Positions 48,099-59,270 of a DNA stretch of 64,000 bases are shown one piece after another; position 1 is the first letter of the stretch; each line of letters starts with the position of its first letter. The notes under the pieces were generated by a model. That model did no database searches, was not told the DNA's origin, and was given only the letters and a program-made list of their open reading frames with translations. The stretch lies in NCBI RefSeq assembly GCF_002140715.2, contig NZ_NGLE02000001.1, positions 221,001 through 285,000 of the forward strand. Reading direction: 5' to 3'. The DNA is from Enterococcus sp. 4G2_DIV0659 (GTDB lineage Bacteria > Bacillota > Bacilli > Lactobacillales > Enterococcaceae). A program made the position numbers and the translations under genes.

Positions 48099-49190
48099 TC
48101 ATTTCGGTACTTGTTGAGTAATACAGTGTATATTTCCTCCACCTAGTAAAATCTCTCTTGCCGGCACACCAACCACTTTTCTATCAGGATATAATGTTTG
48201 GAGTAAACTAAGCGCTTTTTCATCATTTGAATCATCAAATGTAGGTACGACTATTCCACCATTAGCTGTGTAATAATTTGCATAACTAGCAGCTAGACGA
48301 TCTCCTTTTTCCCTTGGCAATGTGCCAGCGACAGCATCTACACCTGTACTTTCTTCTTCAGTAATCAAAATGGGGGTTGGTACATGCAATTTATGCACGA
48401 CAAGTTTCCGCCCTTTGGCATCTGTTTCATTTTCTAGAATGTCTAAGCACTCTTTAGAAATTTCATATTGCGGATCATTTTCATCATCTGTCCAAGCCAA
48501 CACAACTTCGCCTGGCTTCACGATATTGATAATATTATCAACATGCCCATTTGTTTCATCTAAGTAAATCCCTCGTTTAAGCCAAATGATTTTTTCTAAT
48601 GAAAGATACTCTTTGAGAACTTGCTCAATTTGTTCCTTTGACAATTGTGCGTTTCTTCCTTTTGATAGTAAACATTCTTCCGTTGTAATCAATGTGCCTT
48701 CACCATCCACATGGATTGAGCCACCTTCCAAAACAAAATCATTCAGGCGATAACGATCTTTCCATTCTAATTCACAAATTTTTTGTGCAACTTGATCATC
48801 CTTATCCCAGGGAAAGTACAGCCCATCTACTAAACCTCCCCATGAATTAAATGTCCAATCAACACCACGAATCTCCCCTTCATCATTTTTAACAAATGTT
48901 GGGCCACAATCACGAACCCACGCATCATCATTGGCAATCTCAACAACACGAACATTTTCTGGCAACATATGTCGAGCATTGTCATATTGTTCAGCAGATA
49001 CACCAACAGTTACTGGTTCAAATTGACTGATTGCAATTGCAACATCAACAAAAACTTTTTGCGCTGGCTTTCCACCGTTCCGCCAATTATCTGGACGCTC
49101 TGGCCATAAAATATATACACCTTGGTGCGTTTCGAACTCTCCTGGCATACGGAACCCATCTTTTTTTGGTGAACTATCAATTGTCCTCAT
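48099..49190 (-). CDS. aguA: Agmatine deiminase
   Basis: Hydrolyses agmatine to N-carbamoylputrescine and ammonia. Guanidino-modifying fold, 363 residues. Catalytic residues present: H216 (DETNGHVDN), C356 (GGGNIHCIT) and acidic partners ([11 protein letters not shown]). Gly157 (VLEGGSIH), needed in the Listeria enzyme, is also present. So this is the active copy. The start overlaps the transporter end by 14 bp, which indicates coupling. Confidence 0.95.
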   Translation of the reverse strand: MRTIDSSPKKDGFRMPGEFETHQGVYILWPERPDNWRNGGKPAQKVFVDVAIAISQFEPVTVGVSAEQYDNARHMLPENVRVVEIANDDAWVRDCGPTFVKNDEGEIRGVDWTFNSWGGLVDGLYFPWDKDDQVAQKICELEWKDRYRLNDFVLEGGSIHVDGEGTLITTEECLLSKGRNAQLSKEQIEQVLKEYLSLEKIIWLKRGIYLDETNGHVDNIINIVKPGEVVLAWTDDENDPQYEISKECLDILENETDAKGRKLVVHKLHVPTPILITEEESTGVDAVAGTLPREKGDRLAASYANYYTANGGIVVPTFDDSNDEKALSLLQTLYPDRKVVGVPAREILLGGGNIHCITQQVPK

Positions 49191-50586
49191 GATCTAAAAG
49201 CTCCTTTTTTTGATTTTCTTTTATTGTTTGTTCTTTGTTATACTCCTTATCACCTATCCGGATACAAAATTCTCCAATAACAGTTGCAACAATCGTTCCT
49301 ATTAAAATCGGGATTTTTTCGCTAAATTCACTACTTGACAATGGAACCGTTGAGAAAAATAGTGTGATTACTAATAAAGATAAAGGAATATAAGCCATTA
49401 TTTTTATTAAAACTGGACCCCCAGGTACTTTAAATGGCCGTTTAGTATCAGGATCAATTTTGCGCAATTTTAAAAATGCAGGAAACATCATGATATAAGA
49501 GAGCAGTAATGCAACTACATTTAAGGCGAAAAATGCCCAAAAGATATTTTCATTAGGAATAAATGGGGCTGCTACAACCAAAATAGATGCAACGATTCCA
49601 TTCATTACAGATGCTCCGATTGGCATTTCGTTTTTAGGATTTTCCTTTGCAAAAACTTTTGGCATATCATGATTTTTTGCTGCATAAAAAGCCACATAGT
49701 TGACGCCTAAAGCCCATGAAATTAAATTCGCCGCTAAGGTGTACATGAACAGCAAACCGATAATAATAACAAATGGATTGATTCCACCAACTAACAAGAT
49801 AAAACTATCAATTAATCCTCCTGATGTAGACAATTGATCTGCCGGAACCGCCGCCCCCATACCGAATGCTGCAAACAGGTAGAAAAAGGCAATTAAAATT
49901 CCACCATAGATGATTGCTTGAGGGATTTGTTTTTTAGGATTTTCCATATCACTAGCCAGAGTAGTAACGACTTCAAACCCCAAAAAATTAAATAAAATTA
50001 CAGAGATAAAACTTAAACTAGTTAAATCAAAACTTGGTAAAAGAGCTTTACCCGAAAAATCGTTGGCCATTCCTTTTGTTACCGCATGATAGAGACCTAG
50101 AACACCTAAACATACCATGATTGCAACTTTGGCAAAAGCTGCAATGTTCAAAATCCACTTACTATCACTAACTGGGTAACAGCTGATCAATGTTACCAAC
50201 CATATAAATATCAATTGACAAAAGATTAGTATCGGCATACCAACTGTCAGTCCAAAGATTTGTGTCATGACCTCTGTAAAAAGAACGGCTAAGCTGGCCA
50301 TCCAAATTGGAAAATTAATCCAATAAAACCAAGCAACACGTGCACCAAAACGACGTCCAAAAGCCATTTTTACCCAATCATAAATTCCACCATCACCTGT
50401 ATATGTCGTACCTAATTCAGCTGAAATCAGTCCATAGGGTAAGAAAAATAAAATCAGAAGAACTCCCCACCAGAAAAACTGTGACGACCCAATCGCTGCA
50501 GCTGGTGCTGCAGATTCAACTACTAAAATAACTACAACAGCCATTAGCACTGCGTCAAACAACCGAAATTTCTTTTTTTCTTTCAT
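49177..50586 (-). CDS. aguD: APC-family agmatine/putrescine antiporter
   Basis: Amino acid–polyamine antiporter, 469 residues with twelve or so membrane helices. The N-terminal [20 protein letters not shown] and [14 protein letters not shown] segments fit the APC superfamily. Between putrescine carbamoyltransferase and agmatine deiminase, so exchange of agmatine for putrescine is likely, as shown for AguD of enterococci. An internal terminator separates it from ptcA. Confidence 0.93.
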   Translation of the reverse strand: MKEKKKFRLFDAVLMAVVVILVVESAAPAAAIGSSQFFWWGVLLILFFLPYGLISAELGTTYTGDGGIYDWVKMAFGRRFGARVAWFYWINFPIWMASLAVLFTEVMTQIFGLTVGMPILIFCQLIFIWLVTLISCYPVSDSKWILNIAAFAKVAIMVCLGVLGLYHAVTKGMANDFSGKALLPSFDLTSLSFISVILFNFLGFEVVTTLASDMENPKKQIPQAIIYGGILIAFFYLFAAFGMGAAVPADQLSTSGGLIDSFILLVGGINPFVIIIGLLFMYTLAANLISWALGVNYVAFYAAKNHDMPKVFAKENPKNEMPIGASVMNGIVASILVVAAPFIPNENIFWAFFALNVVALLLSYIMMFPAFLKLRKIDPDTKRPFKVPGGPVLIKIMAYIPLSLLVITLFFSTVPLSSSEFSEKIPILIGTIVATVIGEFCIRIGDKEYNKEQTIKENQKKELLDHEDN

Positions 50587-50622
50587 GTTTTGTACGCACC
50601 TTTCATTAAAGAGGCTGGAAAA

Positions 50623-50666
50623 AAAGCATGAATGTCTTTTTCGTTGATATAATCACTTCATGCTTT
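50623..50666 (-). terminator. Intra-operon terminator between ptcA and aguD
   Basis: AAAGCATGAA…TTCATGCTTTTTTT on the minus strand. It would reduce expression of the transporter and enzymes behind ptcA. Confidence 0.75.
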
Positions 50667-50683
50667 TATCTCACCACAAATTC

Positions 50684-51712
50684 TTATCTTTTAGCGGCGA
50701 CAGCATTTCTTAACATCAATTCAAATTCAGCATCGTAATACTTTACAACTGCTTCACCAGCGTAATCTAAATAGGGATTCATGAAATAGACTAACAACGC
50801 ACGCATTGCCGTCAAACGATTTTCCGCCTCATCTAAAACAAGAGAATAAGGAGCATCTAGTACTTCGTCTGTTACCTCTTCACCTCTTGTTGCCGGTAAA
50901 CAGTGTAAAAATTTTACATGAGGTGCTGCCAAGTCAATTAACTTTTTATTCACTTGGTATTTAGGATAGAACGTCGCCATTCGTTCTTCTTCTGATAATT
51001 CCGCTTCATATAAGCCGTACCAAACGTCTGTATAAATAAAGTCGGCATCCATCATTGCTTCTTTAGCATCCTCTGTAATCAAGACACTACCACCAGATTT
51101 TTCTGCATTTTTACGACCAATTGCCAATGTTTCTTCTTTAATCTGGAAACCTTCTGGTCCAAATTGAACAAAATCCATCCCCATTTTTGTTGCCATAAAC
51201 ATCGTAGACACACACACTTGTGTCGCATCCCCTACAAAAACGATTTTACAATCACTTAATTTTTTACCTACAGGCAGATGCTCGGTCATAGTAATAATAT
51301 CTCCCAATTCCTGTGTTGGATGGTTATAATCACTCATTCCATTGATCACTGGAATACTAGCATCCTTAGCTAAGTCTACAATTGTTTGATGCCGCTCTAC
51401 TCGTGCCATCAAAATATCGACTAAACGAGATAAGACTCTTGCGGTATCTCCTAATGATTCATGCCCACCCAATTGGATTTGACCAGGCGCTAAATATTGT
51501 GCATGCCCGCCAAGTTGAGTCATCGCTGTTTCAAATGATACTCGTGTTCGTGTAGATGATTGTTCAAAAATCATTCCTAATGTTTTATCTTTTAACAATG
51601 GTGGATAATAACCATTTTTTATTGCCTCTTTCAATTTTAAAGCTAACTGAATAAGATATTCGATTTCTTCTTTTGTAAAATCATTTGTATCTACAAAATC
51701 TCTTTTTTTCAT
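50684..51712 (-). CDS. ptcA: Putrescine carbamoyltransferase
   Basis: Converts N-carbamoylputrescine and phosphate to putrescine and carbamoyl phosphate. The carbamoyl-phosphate site SSTRTRVSF, the HPTQELGD loop, and [15 protein letters not shown] are present. [13 protein letters not shown], seen in putrescine enzymes as I recall, favours this over ornithine transcarbamylase. 342 residues. A second ATG is preferred (GGAAG five bases before), the first is one codon upstream. First gene of the operon. Confidence 0.94.
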   Translation of the reverse strand: MKKRDFVDTNDFTKEEIEYLIQLALKLKEAIKNGYYPPLLKDKTLGMIFEQSSTRTRVSFETAMTQLGGHAQYLAPGQIQLGGHESLGDTARVLSRLVDILMARVERHQTIVDLAKDASIPVINGMSDYNHPTQELGDIITMTEHLPVGKKLSDCKIVFVGDATQVCVSTMFMATKMGMDFVQFGPEGFQIKEETLAIGRKNAEKSGGSVLITEDAKEAMMDADFIYTDVWYGLYEAELSEEERMATFYPKYQVNKKLIDLAAPHVKFLHCLPATRGEEVTDEVLDAPYSLVLDEAENRLTAMRALLVYFMNPYLDYAGEAVVKYYDAEFELMLRNAVAAKR

Positions 51713-51836
51713 CATGTCTTCCGCCCATCTGTCTATTTTATTGTCGGCTACTCGAGTATTCCTTTTGACGAGTTAAGCATAACGCTATTTTGAAAGTTTT
51801 TAAAGCGGTTTCTAAGTTATTGATAAAGACAAAAGC

Positions 51837-51877
51837 AGCCTGTAACGTGTTCCATTTCACGGAACACGTTACAGGCT
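51837..51877. other. 17-bp perfect inverted repeat upstream of the agmatine operon
   Basis: AGCCTGTAACGTGTTCC and its exact complement with a 7-nt loop. On the minus strand GCTTTTG follows, so it may be a second terminator of the bgl operon, but the long GC-rich dyad could also be an operator for the agmatine genes. Confidence 0.7.
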
Positions 51878-51885
51878 TATAAAAG

Positions 51886-51935
51886 AAAAAGAACAGAAAA
51901 CCGAATGAATTGTCCTTCGATTTTCTGTTCTTTTT
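51886..51935. terminator. Terminator of the beta-glucoside operon
   Basis: 15-bp stem AAAAAGAACAGAAAA with its complement, A and T runs on both sides, 16 bp after the bglA stop. Confidence 0.82.
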
Positions 51936-51951
51936 CTACTTTATTTTTGTA

Positions 51952-53406
<1,455 letters not shown>

Positions 53407-53422
53407 TTAAACAAAAGTCTGA

Positions 53423-55306
53423 TTAACGAATGACTTTCATCGCTTGCTCACCAGGTTCAGCTGATGTTTTAGTTAACGTAATAATATCACCAAAATCAGC
53501 TGAATTCGTCACAACAACAGGTGTAATTGTATTATAGCCTTTTCCTGCAATTTTTTCTAAGTCAAATTCAATTAATTTGTCTCCAGTTTGAACTTTTTGA
53601 CCTTTTTCAACAAAATAATTATAGCCTTCACCATTTAATTGAACCGTATCAATACCGATATGAATCAATAGTTCTACTCCAGAATCACTTGTTAAACCAA
53701 TCGCATGTTTAGAATCAAAAACAGCTGTCACTGTTCCTGAAACAGGCGCATAAACAACGCCTTCTGCTGGTTTTATTGCAAATCCTTTTCCTAAAATTTC
53801 TTCTGAAAACATGCCATCTTCCACTGCGCTTAAAGAAACTATTTCACCTTTAATGGGTACACTCACTTCAGTTAGTGTATTTGTCGTTGCAAAAGTACCC
53901 GCTTCATCGTTTTTAGTTTCAGTTCCCACTTCCTCTTGCACTGGATCTTTATATAAAACATAAGAAACAACGAACGAAATAACAATACTAATAGCTGCGC
54001 CAATACAAGCCATGTATAAATGTTTTAATGTATCATCACCAATGTAACTTGGAAGGGTTAATAAACCAGGTGAACCGCCAGTAAAGTTTTTTACTCGGCT
54101 GATTCCCATAAATAAACCACCGATTCCCCCACCAATCATCGCCGCATATAGAGGTGTTTTATATTTCAAATTCACACCATATAACGCTGGTTCTGTAATA
54201 CCGAATAATCCTGTTAGTCCCGCTGAAGCAGCTACTTGTTTAATTGAAGAATCTTTACTTTTAACACCGACTGCTAAAGATGCTGCACCTTGTCCAAGAT
54301 TTGACGCTAACATGCCTGGATAAATCACACTGTCATATCCTGTTGTCATTCGATTGTTAATGCCGATTGGTACTAAACCATAATGCGTTCCTGTAGCAAC
54401 AAATAATGGCGTTAATGCCCCTATGATCGTTGGCACTAACCAAGGACTAAAGTTTTCAAGAGCTTTGATTCCATTTGAAATGCCGTCACTAATGAAATAA
54501 CCAATTGGACCTACCACTACTAAAGAAACAGTTCCTACAATAGCAATCGTAATCAATGGTTTACTAAAGAATTTAATTGCTTTTGGTGATACTTTATCAG
54601 CAATTGGTTCAATATAGGACATAAACCAAACAGCTAAGATAATTGGAATAACAGACGATCCGTATGTCACGGCTGAAATTGGCAACCCAAACAGATGAAT
54701 ACTGCCTTCTCCAGCTTCTTTAATCGCATTCACCATGCCTACAAAGTTAGGATGTAATAAAATCCCCCCTACCATCATAGCTAGATACATATTGGTTTTA
54801 AATTTCTGTGCAGATGAAGCAGCTAACAAAATAGGTAAAAAGTAAAAAGCTGAATCCGCCATAAAATCAATGATAATATATGTTTGTCCAGTTTTATCGA
54901 TTGCATTGAAAACAACTAAAAGTGATAAAACAGCTTTTAACATCCCAGCAGCAGTGATTGCTGGTAAAATCGGTGTAAAAATACCAGTAATTGTGTCGAT
55001 GATTTTTGAAGCCATGCTGCGGTCGTCTTTTTCATTTGTTTCAACTTTTTCGCCATCTAAAGACGGTACTTCTTTCAAAATTTCTTTATAAACACTTCCC
55101 ACATCACTACCAATAATGACTTGATATTGACCTCCTTTTGACACAACACCCATTACACCAACCGTATTTTTCAATGAATCAGTTTGTGCTTTCCCTTCAT
55201 CCTTTAAATTAAAACGTAATCTGGTTGCACAATGAGTTAAGCCTTTAATATTCTCTTGCCCACCTATTTTTCCGATAATCGTTTGAGCTAATTCTTGATA
55301 ATTCAT
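53423..55306 (-). CDS. bglP: Beta-glucoside PTS transporter EIIBCA
   Basis: One-chain PTS permease that takes up and phosphorylates beta-glucosides. Order: EIIB (about 1–90, phosphoryl Cys26 in LTHCATRLRF), EIIC membrane part (about 105–460), a linker, and EIIA (about 490–627, His in ELLIHIGIDTVQL). 627 residues. The start MNYQELAQTI has TAGGAGGAG just upstream; the frame extends further through a repeat element without a site. Controlled by the LicT-type antiterminator encoded before it. Confidence 0.96.
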   Translation of the reverse strand: MNYQELAQTIIGKIGGQENIKGLTHCATRLRFNLKDEGKAQTDSLKNTVGVMGVVSKGGQYQVIIGSDVGSVYKEILKEVPSLDGEKVETNEKDDRSMASKIIDTITGIFTPILPAITAAGMLKAVLSLLVVFNAIDKTGQTYIIIDFMADSAFYFLPILLAASSAQKFKTNMYLAMMVGGILLHPNFVGMVNAIKEAGEGSIHLFGLPISAVTYGSSVIPIILAVWFMSYIEPIADKVSPKAIKFFSKPLITIAIVGTVSLVVVGPIGYFISDGISNGIKALENFSPWLVPTIIGALTPLFVATGTHYGLVPIGINNRMTTGYDSVIYPGMLASNLGQGAASLAVGVKSKDSSIKQVAASAGLTGLFGITEPALYGVNLKYKTPLYAAMIGGGIGGLFMGISRVKNFTGGSPGLLTLPSYIGDDTLKHLYMACIGAAISIVISFVVSYVLYKDPVQEEVGTETKNDEAGTFATTNTLTEVSVPIKGEIVSLSAVEDGMFSEEILGKGFAIKPAEGVVYAPVSGTVTAVFDSKHAIGLTSDSGVELLIHIGIDTVQLNGEGYNYFVEKGQKVQTGDKLIEFDLEKIAGKGYNTITPVVVTNSADFGDIITLTKTSAEPGEQAMKVIR

Positions 55307-55328
55307 TCCTTCTCCTCCTAAAAATAAA

Positions 55329-55389
55329 AGCGTAACAGGCTCGTTCAGATTTCTCTTTTTTATTAAAAAATTGCCTGTGAAGCTAGATA
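55329..55389. repeat. Short relative of the 121-bp ntp unit, before bglP
   Basis: AACAGGCTCGTT at one end and TTGCCTGTGAAGCTAGATA at the other match the ends of the ntp tandem units (AGCAGGCTCGTTTG and TTAGCCTGTGAAGCTGGATTA). The centre is replaced or deleted, so the unit is about 61 bp. The same end faces the gene and it also directly precedes the ribosome site of a minus-strand gene. Confidence 0.7.
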
Positions 55390-55431
55390 GCATACTAGCG
55401 TATTGTTCCGTAATAAATGGTTCAAAGCCAC

Positions 55432-55507
55432 AAAAAAATACCTAAGAAACCTCTTCATCCAAAGAGATTTTTCTTAGGTATAGCCTGCTTTTACGCAGTA
55501 ACAATCC
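55432..55507 (-). promoter_or_regulatory. RAT antiterminator site and overlapping terminator before bglP
   Basis: The RAT sequence (55477–55507) reads GGATTGTTACTGCG…GCAGGC…ACC on the minus strand, the LicT/BglG target pattern. Its end overlaps a terminator stem ACCTAAGAAA…TTTCTTAGGT (55440–55479) followed by seven T. LicT binding would favour read-through into bglP–bglA. Confidence 0.93.
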
Positions 55508-55512
55508 TTTAA

Positions 55513-56349
55513 TTAATTGTTTGTTATTCGTCTGATATGAATCGTGAGATAAATCATTTCATCTTCTTTTAACTCACGGTCAAATTCTTTACTTATATAC
55601 TCACGTATTTTCAATGCACAACGGTATTCATCTTGATACTTTTCTTTTAACATAAACAAGAAGCCTTCATCTTTGTCTTTATCCAGCTCGATTCCACTGA
55701 ATAGACGTTGAACGAAAAACTTTAAATGCGTAATGAAACGCTCATAATTTAACGTATATTCATCTAGATCGGTCTTGTAATGATATTTAACGATATTGAG
55801 AATTTTCTGAATCACTTTGGTCATCTCGGAAACCTGACTAACTTGAGATAAGTCTAATTCTGCATTGACAATGTGTAATGCAATAAATCCAGCTTCATCT
55901 TCTGGTAAAGTTATATTCAGTCGATTAGAAATAATCGTCAGTGCTTCTTTACCAATCAAATACTCATGATTGTAAAAGCGTTTAATCTCCCAAAGAAGAG
56001 CATTTCTAACAGGCAATCCATTGTTATACCGTTCAATTGCATAATCAATATGATCTGTTAATGTCAGATAGATATTCTCATTTAACTTTTTCCCTAAAGA
56101 TAGCTTAGCAAAACCAATGATTTCATTGGCAACTTGTAAATGCTCCAAGCGAACATTCGATAATAGCTGGGCTAACTTATTGGTTGTTAAATCTTCATTG
56201 CTAGTATAAATTTTTTCAACTAGAGCGTCATCAATGGCATCTCCAATATTTTTTTTAAAGCCAATACCTTTTCCCATCACTAATACTTCATGACCGTCTG
56301 CATCTAGAGACTTGACAATATTGTTGTTGATTACTTTTTTTACTTCCAT
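55513..56349 (-). CDS. licT: LicT/BglG-family transcription antiterminator
   Basis: RNA-binding regulator, 278 residues. The CAT RNA-binding domain (1–56; KKVINNNIVKSLDADGHEVL, then VMGKGIGFKK), then PRD1 (about 65–168) and PRD2 (about 172–278), each with conserved His (LTDHIDYAIERY, IALHIVNA, THLKFF, LTIHIRRI). PTS phosphorylation of these His residues sets its activity. Two RAT sites flank the gene, one behind it before bglP and one in its own leader. Confidence 0.95.
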   Translation of the reverse strand: MEVKKVINNNIVKSLDADGHEVLVMGKGIGFKKNIGDAIDDALVEKIYTSNEDLTTNKLAQLLSNVRLEHLQVANEIIGFAKLSLGKKLNENIYLTLTDHIDYAIERYNNGLPVRNALLWEIKRFYNHEYLIGKEALTIISNRLNITLPEDEAGFIALHIVNAELDLSQVSQVSEMTKVIQKILNIVKYHYKTDLDEYTLNYERFITHLKFFVQRLFSGIELDKDKDEGFLFMLKEKYQDEYRCALKIREYISKEFDRELKEDEMIYLTIHIRRITNN

Positions 56350-56407
56350 AATATCTCCTCAATGAGATTAGATCAGCTAGCTAATAAATGTTGATAGTAG
56401 AAATAAA

Positions 56408-56478
56408 GTATAGCCTGAAAACTCAGTAACAATCTTGATTTCTCTTGTTATTAAAACATGAAAATAAAGCGTTGTCAA
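56408..56478 (-). promoter_or_regulatory. licT promoter and leader RAT site
   Basis: TTGACA (56473–56478), 17 bp, TTTAAT (56450–56455). The -35 and following bases TGACAACGCTTTAT resemble a CcpA cre site with about two mismatches. A second RAT (56408–56435; GATTGTTACTGAG…CAGGCTATAC) follows in the leader, but I see no clear terminator stem overlapping it. Confidence 0.7.
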
Positions 56479-56558
56479 TAAAGGAAAAAACAAAAAAAGC
56501 CACTTTCAAAAAAAGAAGTCCTACTGACTAACTATTAGTATTACTTATTGTACATAAA

Positions 56559-56590
56559 CAGCGAGATAGATCCAACCCTCTATCTCGCTG
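56559..56590 (-). terminator. Terminator of the sigma-54 PTS operon
   Basis: CAGCGAGATAGA and its complement with an 8-nt loop, 10 bp after the phosphatase stop. The T tract is weak (TTTATG). Confidence 0.7.
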
Positions 56591-56599
56591 CTTAATCAG

Positions 56600-57646
56600 T
56601 CAATACAAATATCTATTTCTTAATGTCTCTACTTGTCTTTGATCTATTTCTAATACTTCTTTCAGATAGTTTGTTATTGTTCCATAGCGTTCTTCTACGG
56701 TCTGATAAGCACCATCTAAATAATCTTTTCTGGTTTGTTGCAAAGAAGCTAGAAAAGCTAAAACATCTTCATTATCTGTGTATTTTTTGTAGATAGCCAT
56801 TCTTTTAGCATTTCTAGGTGCATTCATTTTATCTGTCAACAAGTAGTCTTGGTAAATTTGGTCTTTATCAACACCCAATGCGCCTAAATATAATGCTGCA
56901 GCCCATCCAGTTCGGTCTTTTCCTCCTTGACAGTGGAAAATCAAAGGTGTGACCTGTTCTTGTAAAAGCGTATTAAAAAATTGCTTATACGCTTTAATCG
57001 CATTTTCTCCTACAACTAATTGTTCCATTTGTTTAATCATTACATTTCGATTTTTGATTAACTGATTTCGACCTTCTTCTGTTTTGACCATTATTTCTAA
57101 TTGCGCAATTTTATCTTCATCTTTTTTTGACACAGATTGTGTACTGGCCTGTTGTGCAACATCTGCATGAGGATTAAAGTTAACTGTTTGGCTATTAGAA
57201 ATAGGTTTATTTGGGTCTTTTGAAATCTCTTCAGGTGAACGAAAATCAATAATCTTTTTTACGTCCATCCGTTCAATATAACTTTGACCTTCTTCATCAA
57301 TTTGATGCAAAGCATCTGAACGAAAAACATTTCCCCATTTGGTTAAACGACCATCTTTGGTGGAATAACCTCCCATATCACGACAGTTGTATAAGTTTGT
57401 CAAAGGTAAGCGACGTTCTGCCCCTATAAAGAAATCATCCTTTGTCTCAAATTTAAAATAGAGCCGTTCGTCACGATTGGGATCTGATAAAGTCTGCCAC
57501 CCATTCTCCTTAAATACTAGAGAATCCGCTCCTTTTATATCGCTGGAGCAATCCTTACCATAATAAACAGTCGCAGGAAGTTCAACTGTATCAGGAATAT
57601 AAATAGCTAAGTTTTCCTCAACTCTTTTGACTTGCAGTGCCTGCAT
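56600..57646 (-). CDS. Tyrosine/serine phosphatase-like protein in PTS operon
   Basis: 348 residues with the CX5R loop HCQGGKDR (C239, R245) and the upstream NLYNCRDMGGY motif of the Y_phosphatase3 group, to which Listeria LipA-type phosphatases belong. The first 80 residues form a small beta domain. No signal peptide. Last gene of a PTS operon (12 bp after EIIC), so its substrate may be the sugar phosphate brought in, or a phosphoinositol-like compound, rather than a protein. That is inference. AGGAG precedes the ATG by nine bases. Confidence 0.83.
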   Translation of the reverse strand: MQALQVKRVEENLAIYIPDTVELPATVYYGKDCSSDIKGADSLVFKENGWQTLSDPNRDERLYFKFETKDDFFIGAERRLPLTNLYNCRDMGGYSTKDGRLTKWGNVFRSDALHQIDEEGQSYIERMDVKKIIDFRSPEEISKDPNKPISNSQTVNFNPHADVAQQASTQSVSKKDEDKIAQLEIMVKTEEGRNQLIKNRNVMIKQMEQLVVGENAIKAYKQFFNTLLQEQVTPLIFHCQGGKDRTGWAAALYLGALGVDKDQIYQDYLLTDKMNAPRNAKRMAIYKKYTDNEDVLAFLASLQQTRKDYLDGAYQTVEERYGTITNYLKEVLEIDQRQVETLRNRYLY

Positions 57647-57658
57647 TTTTTCACACTC

Positions 57659-58918
57659 CTACTTGTTCTCAAGAGTAGCTTTTTCCTCTGCTACACCTTG
57701 GCTATCTAATTTTTTCATAAATGGCAGATACAACAATAGTACCACAACAAACTGAATCAGTTGGACAACTAATCCTTGCCAGCCCGCCGCCATAAATCCT
57801 GATAAGAAAGTTGGCAAGTTTTTAGGAACATTCACACTGATTACAGGTAAAAAACCAATAATCGTTGCAAGATAGGCAATACCGACACACACAGCTGCAG
57901 AAAGTGTTAATGGAATGAAAATAATCGCATTCATAATCATCGGAATGCCAAATTTCATTGGCTCAGTGATACCAAAAATACTTGGAACAAAAGAAATTTT
58001 CCCAATCGATTTGAATTTTTCACTTCTACTCATCCAAACTAAAATAACTGCTAAGGCTAACGCTCTAGGCCCTTTAAAAGCATCTAAGAAGAATGAATTG
58101 ATAATGTTGGTTGCCACTTCACCTGCCGCTACGGCTTCCATGTTTGCATATGCTTGAGTTGTAAATAACACTGCAATCACAGAACCTACAACCATACTTC
58201 CATGGATGCCGAAAAACCATAATAATTCCGACAGAAACATAATAAACAATGCTGACCAAATTGAACCGCCTAAAGCCTCAAGTGGTGTTTGTAAATTGGT
58301 ATAGATAAAATCATGCACATTACCAAATTTTGTTCCAGCAAAAATCGTACTTATAATGATCACCACAATAAAAATAATAGCCGCTGGTACAATAGCTTCA
58401 AACGTCTTGGCAATCGCGGTAGGTACACTTTCAGGCATTCTGAAGGTGATTCTTTTTTCTACCATTTTAGCAAAAAGCCAAGTTATTACTAACGCTACAA
58501 TCATTCCGACAAAGATTCCTTTTGATCCTAAATAAGTTAGTTCAAAAGCAAGCGCTGGTTTTTCTTTACCAATATCAAAAGACGTGATTGGCGTTAAAAC
58601 GAAGAAAGAAGCTAATGCCAAAATAATTGATGCAATCGCGTCTCCTTTTTTCTCTCTTGCCATCGCACAAGAAATACCAATAATCACATAAATGGTAATC
58701 AGATTACTAGAAATCGACGTTCCCAAAGAACAAGCTTTCACCACGGTTTCAGGTAAACCTGGAATCATACCAATAATCGTTGTCAAACTTCCTACAATCG
58801 TAATCGGTAATGTCATCATCATTCCATTAGCAATACTTTTAACAAATGTATTATTTGAAAATTTATTGACAAAACTATTCAACCCATTAATAAAAGAACT
58901 TTTTTTCACTTCTGACAT
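57659..58918 (-). CDS. PTS EIIC permease, lactose/cellobiose family
   Basis: Membrane channel of a beta-glycoside-type PTS, 419 residues with about ten helices. Family regions: FIVKSIANG-like start (SNNTFVKSIANGMMMTLPIT), LWFFGIHGS, and the substrate motif GITEPMKFGIP. Follows EIIB by 23 bp. The sugar is not predictable; the LevR-type activator and sigma-54 promoter show tight control by substrate. Confidence 0.92.
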   Translation of the reverse strand: MSEVKKSSFINGLNSFVNKFSNNTFVKSIANGMMMTLPITIVGSLTTIIGMIPGLPETVVKACSLGTSISSNLITIYVIIGISCAMAREKKGDAIASIILALASFFVLTPITSFDIGKEKPALAFELTYLGSKGIFVGMIVALVITWLFAKMVEKRITFRMPESVPTAIAKTFEAIVPAAIIFIVVIIISTIFAGTKFGNVHDFIYTNLQTPLEALGGSIWSALFIMFLSELLWFFGIHGSMVVGSVIAVLFTTQAYANMEAVAAGEVATNIINSFFLDAFKGPRALALAVILVWMSRSEKFKSIGKISFVPSIFGITEPMKFGIPMIMNAIIFIPLTLSAAVCVGIAYLATIIGFLPVISVNVPKNLPTFLSGFMAAGWQGLVVQLIQFVVVLLLYLPFMKKLDSQGVAEEKATLENK

Positions 58919-58941
58919 ACGTCATTCTCCTTTTACTTTTT

Positions 58942-59244
58942 TTATTTCGATGCAATAATTTCTTGTGCATTTTTAAATACTTTTTCGCCATTCATCATGC
59001 CATAATCCATCATTTCAATTACGAGAACAGGAATATCAGGGTATTCTTTTTTCACGTCATCTTGTTGGTAACCAACTTGGGGACCTAATAAAATGATATC
59101 TGATCCTACGACCCGTTCTTCTAATTCACTAAGTCCACATGCTGAAATATCCGCCTCTATTCCCACAGAAACCGCGTATTCTTGCATTTTTTTTACTAAC
59201 ATTCCTGTTGACATACCACCTGCACATGCTAATGTAATTTTCAT
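58942..59244 (-). CDS. PTS EIIB, lactose/cellobiose family
   Basis: Cytosolic phosphocarrier, 100 residues. The phosphoryl Cys is C7 in MKITLACAGGMSTGML. The start at 59244 has AAGGTG seven bases before; a GTG three codons upstream overlaps that site. Between EIIA and EIIC. Confidence 0.93.
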   Translation of the reverse strand: MKITLACAGGMSTGMLVKKMQEYAVSVGIEADISACGLSELEERVVGSDIILLGPQVGYQQDDVKKEYPDIPVLVIEMMDYGMMNGEKVFKNAQEIIASK

Positions 59245-59270
59245 TCTGATCACCTTTTCCTATTTTTTTC

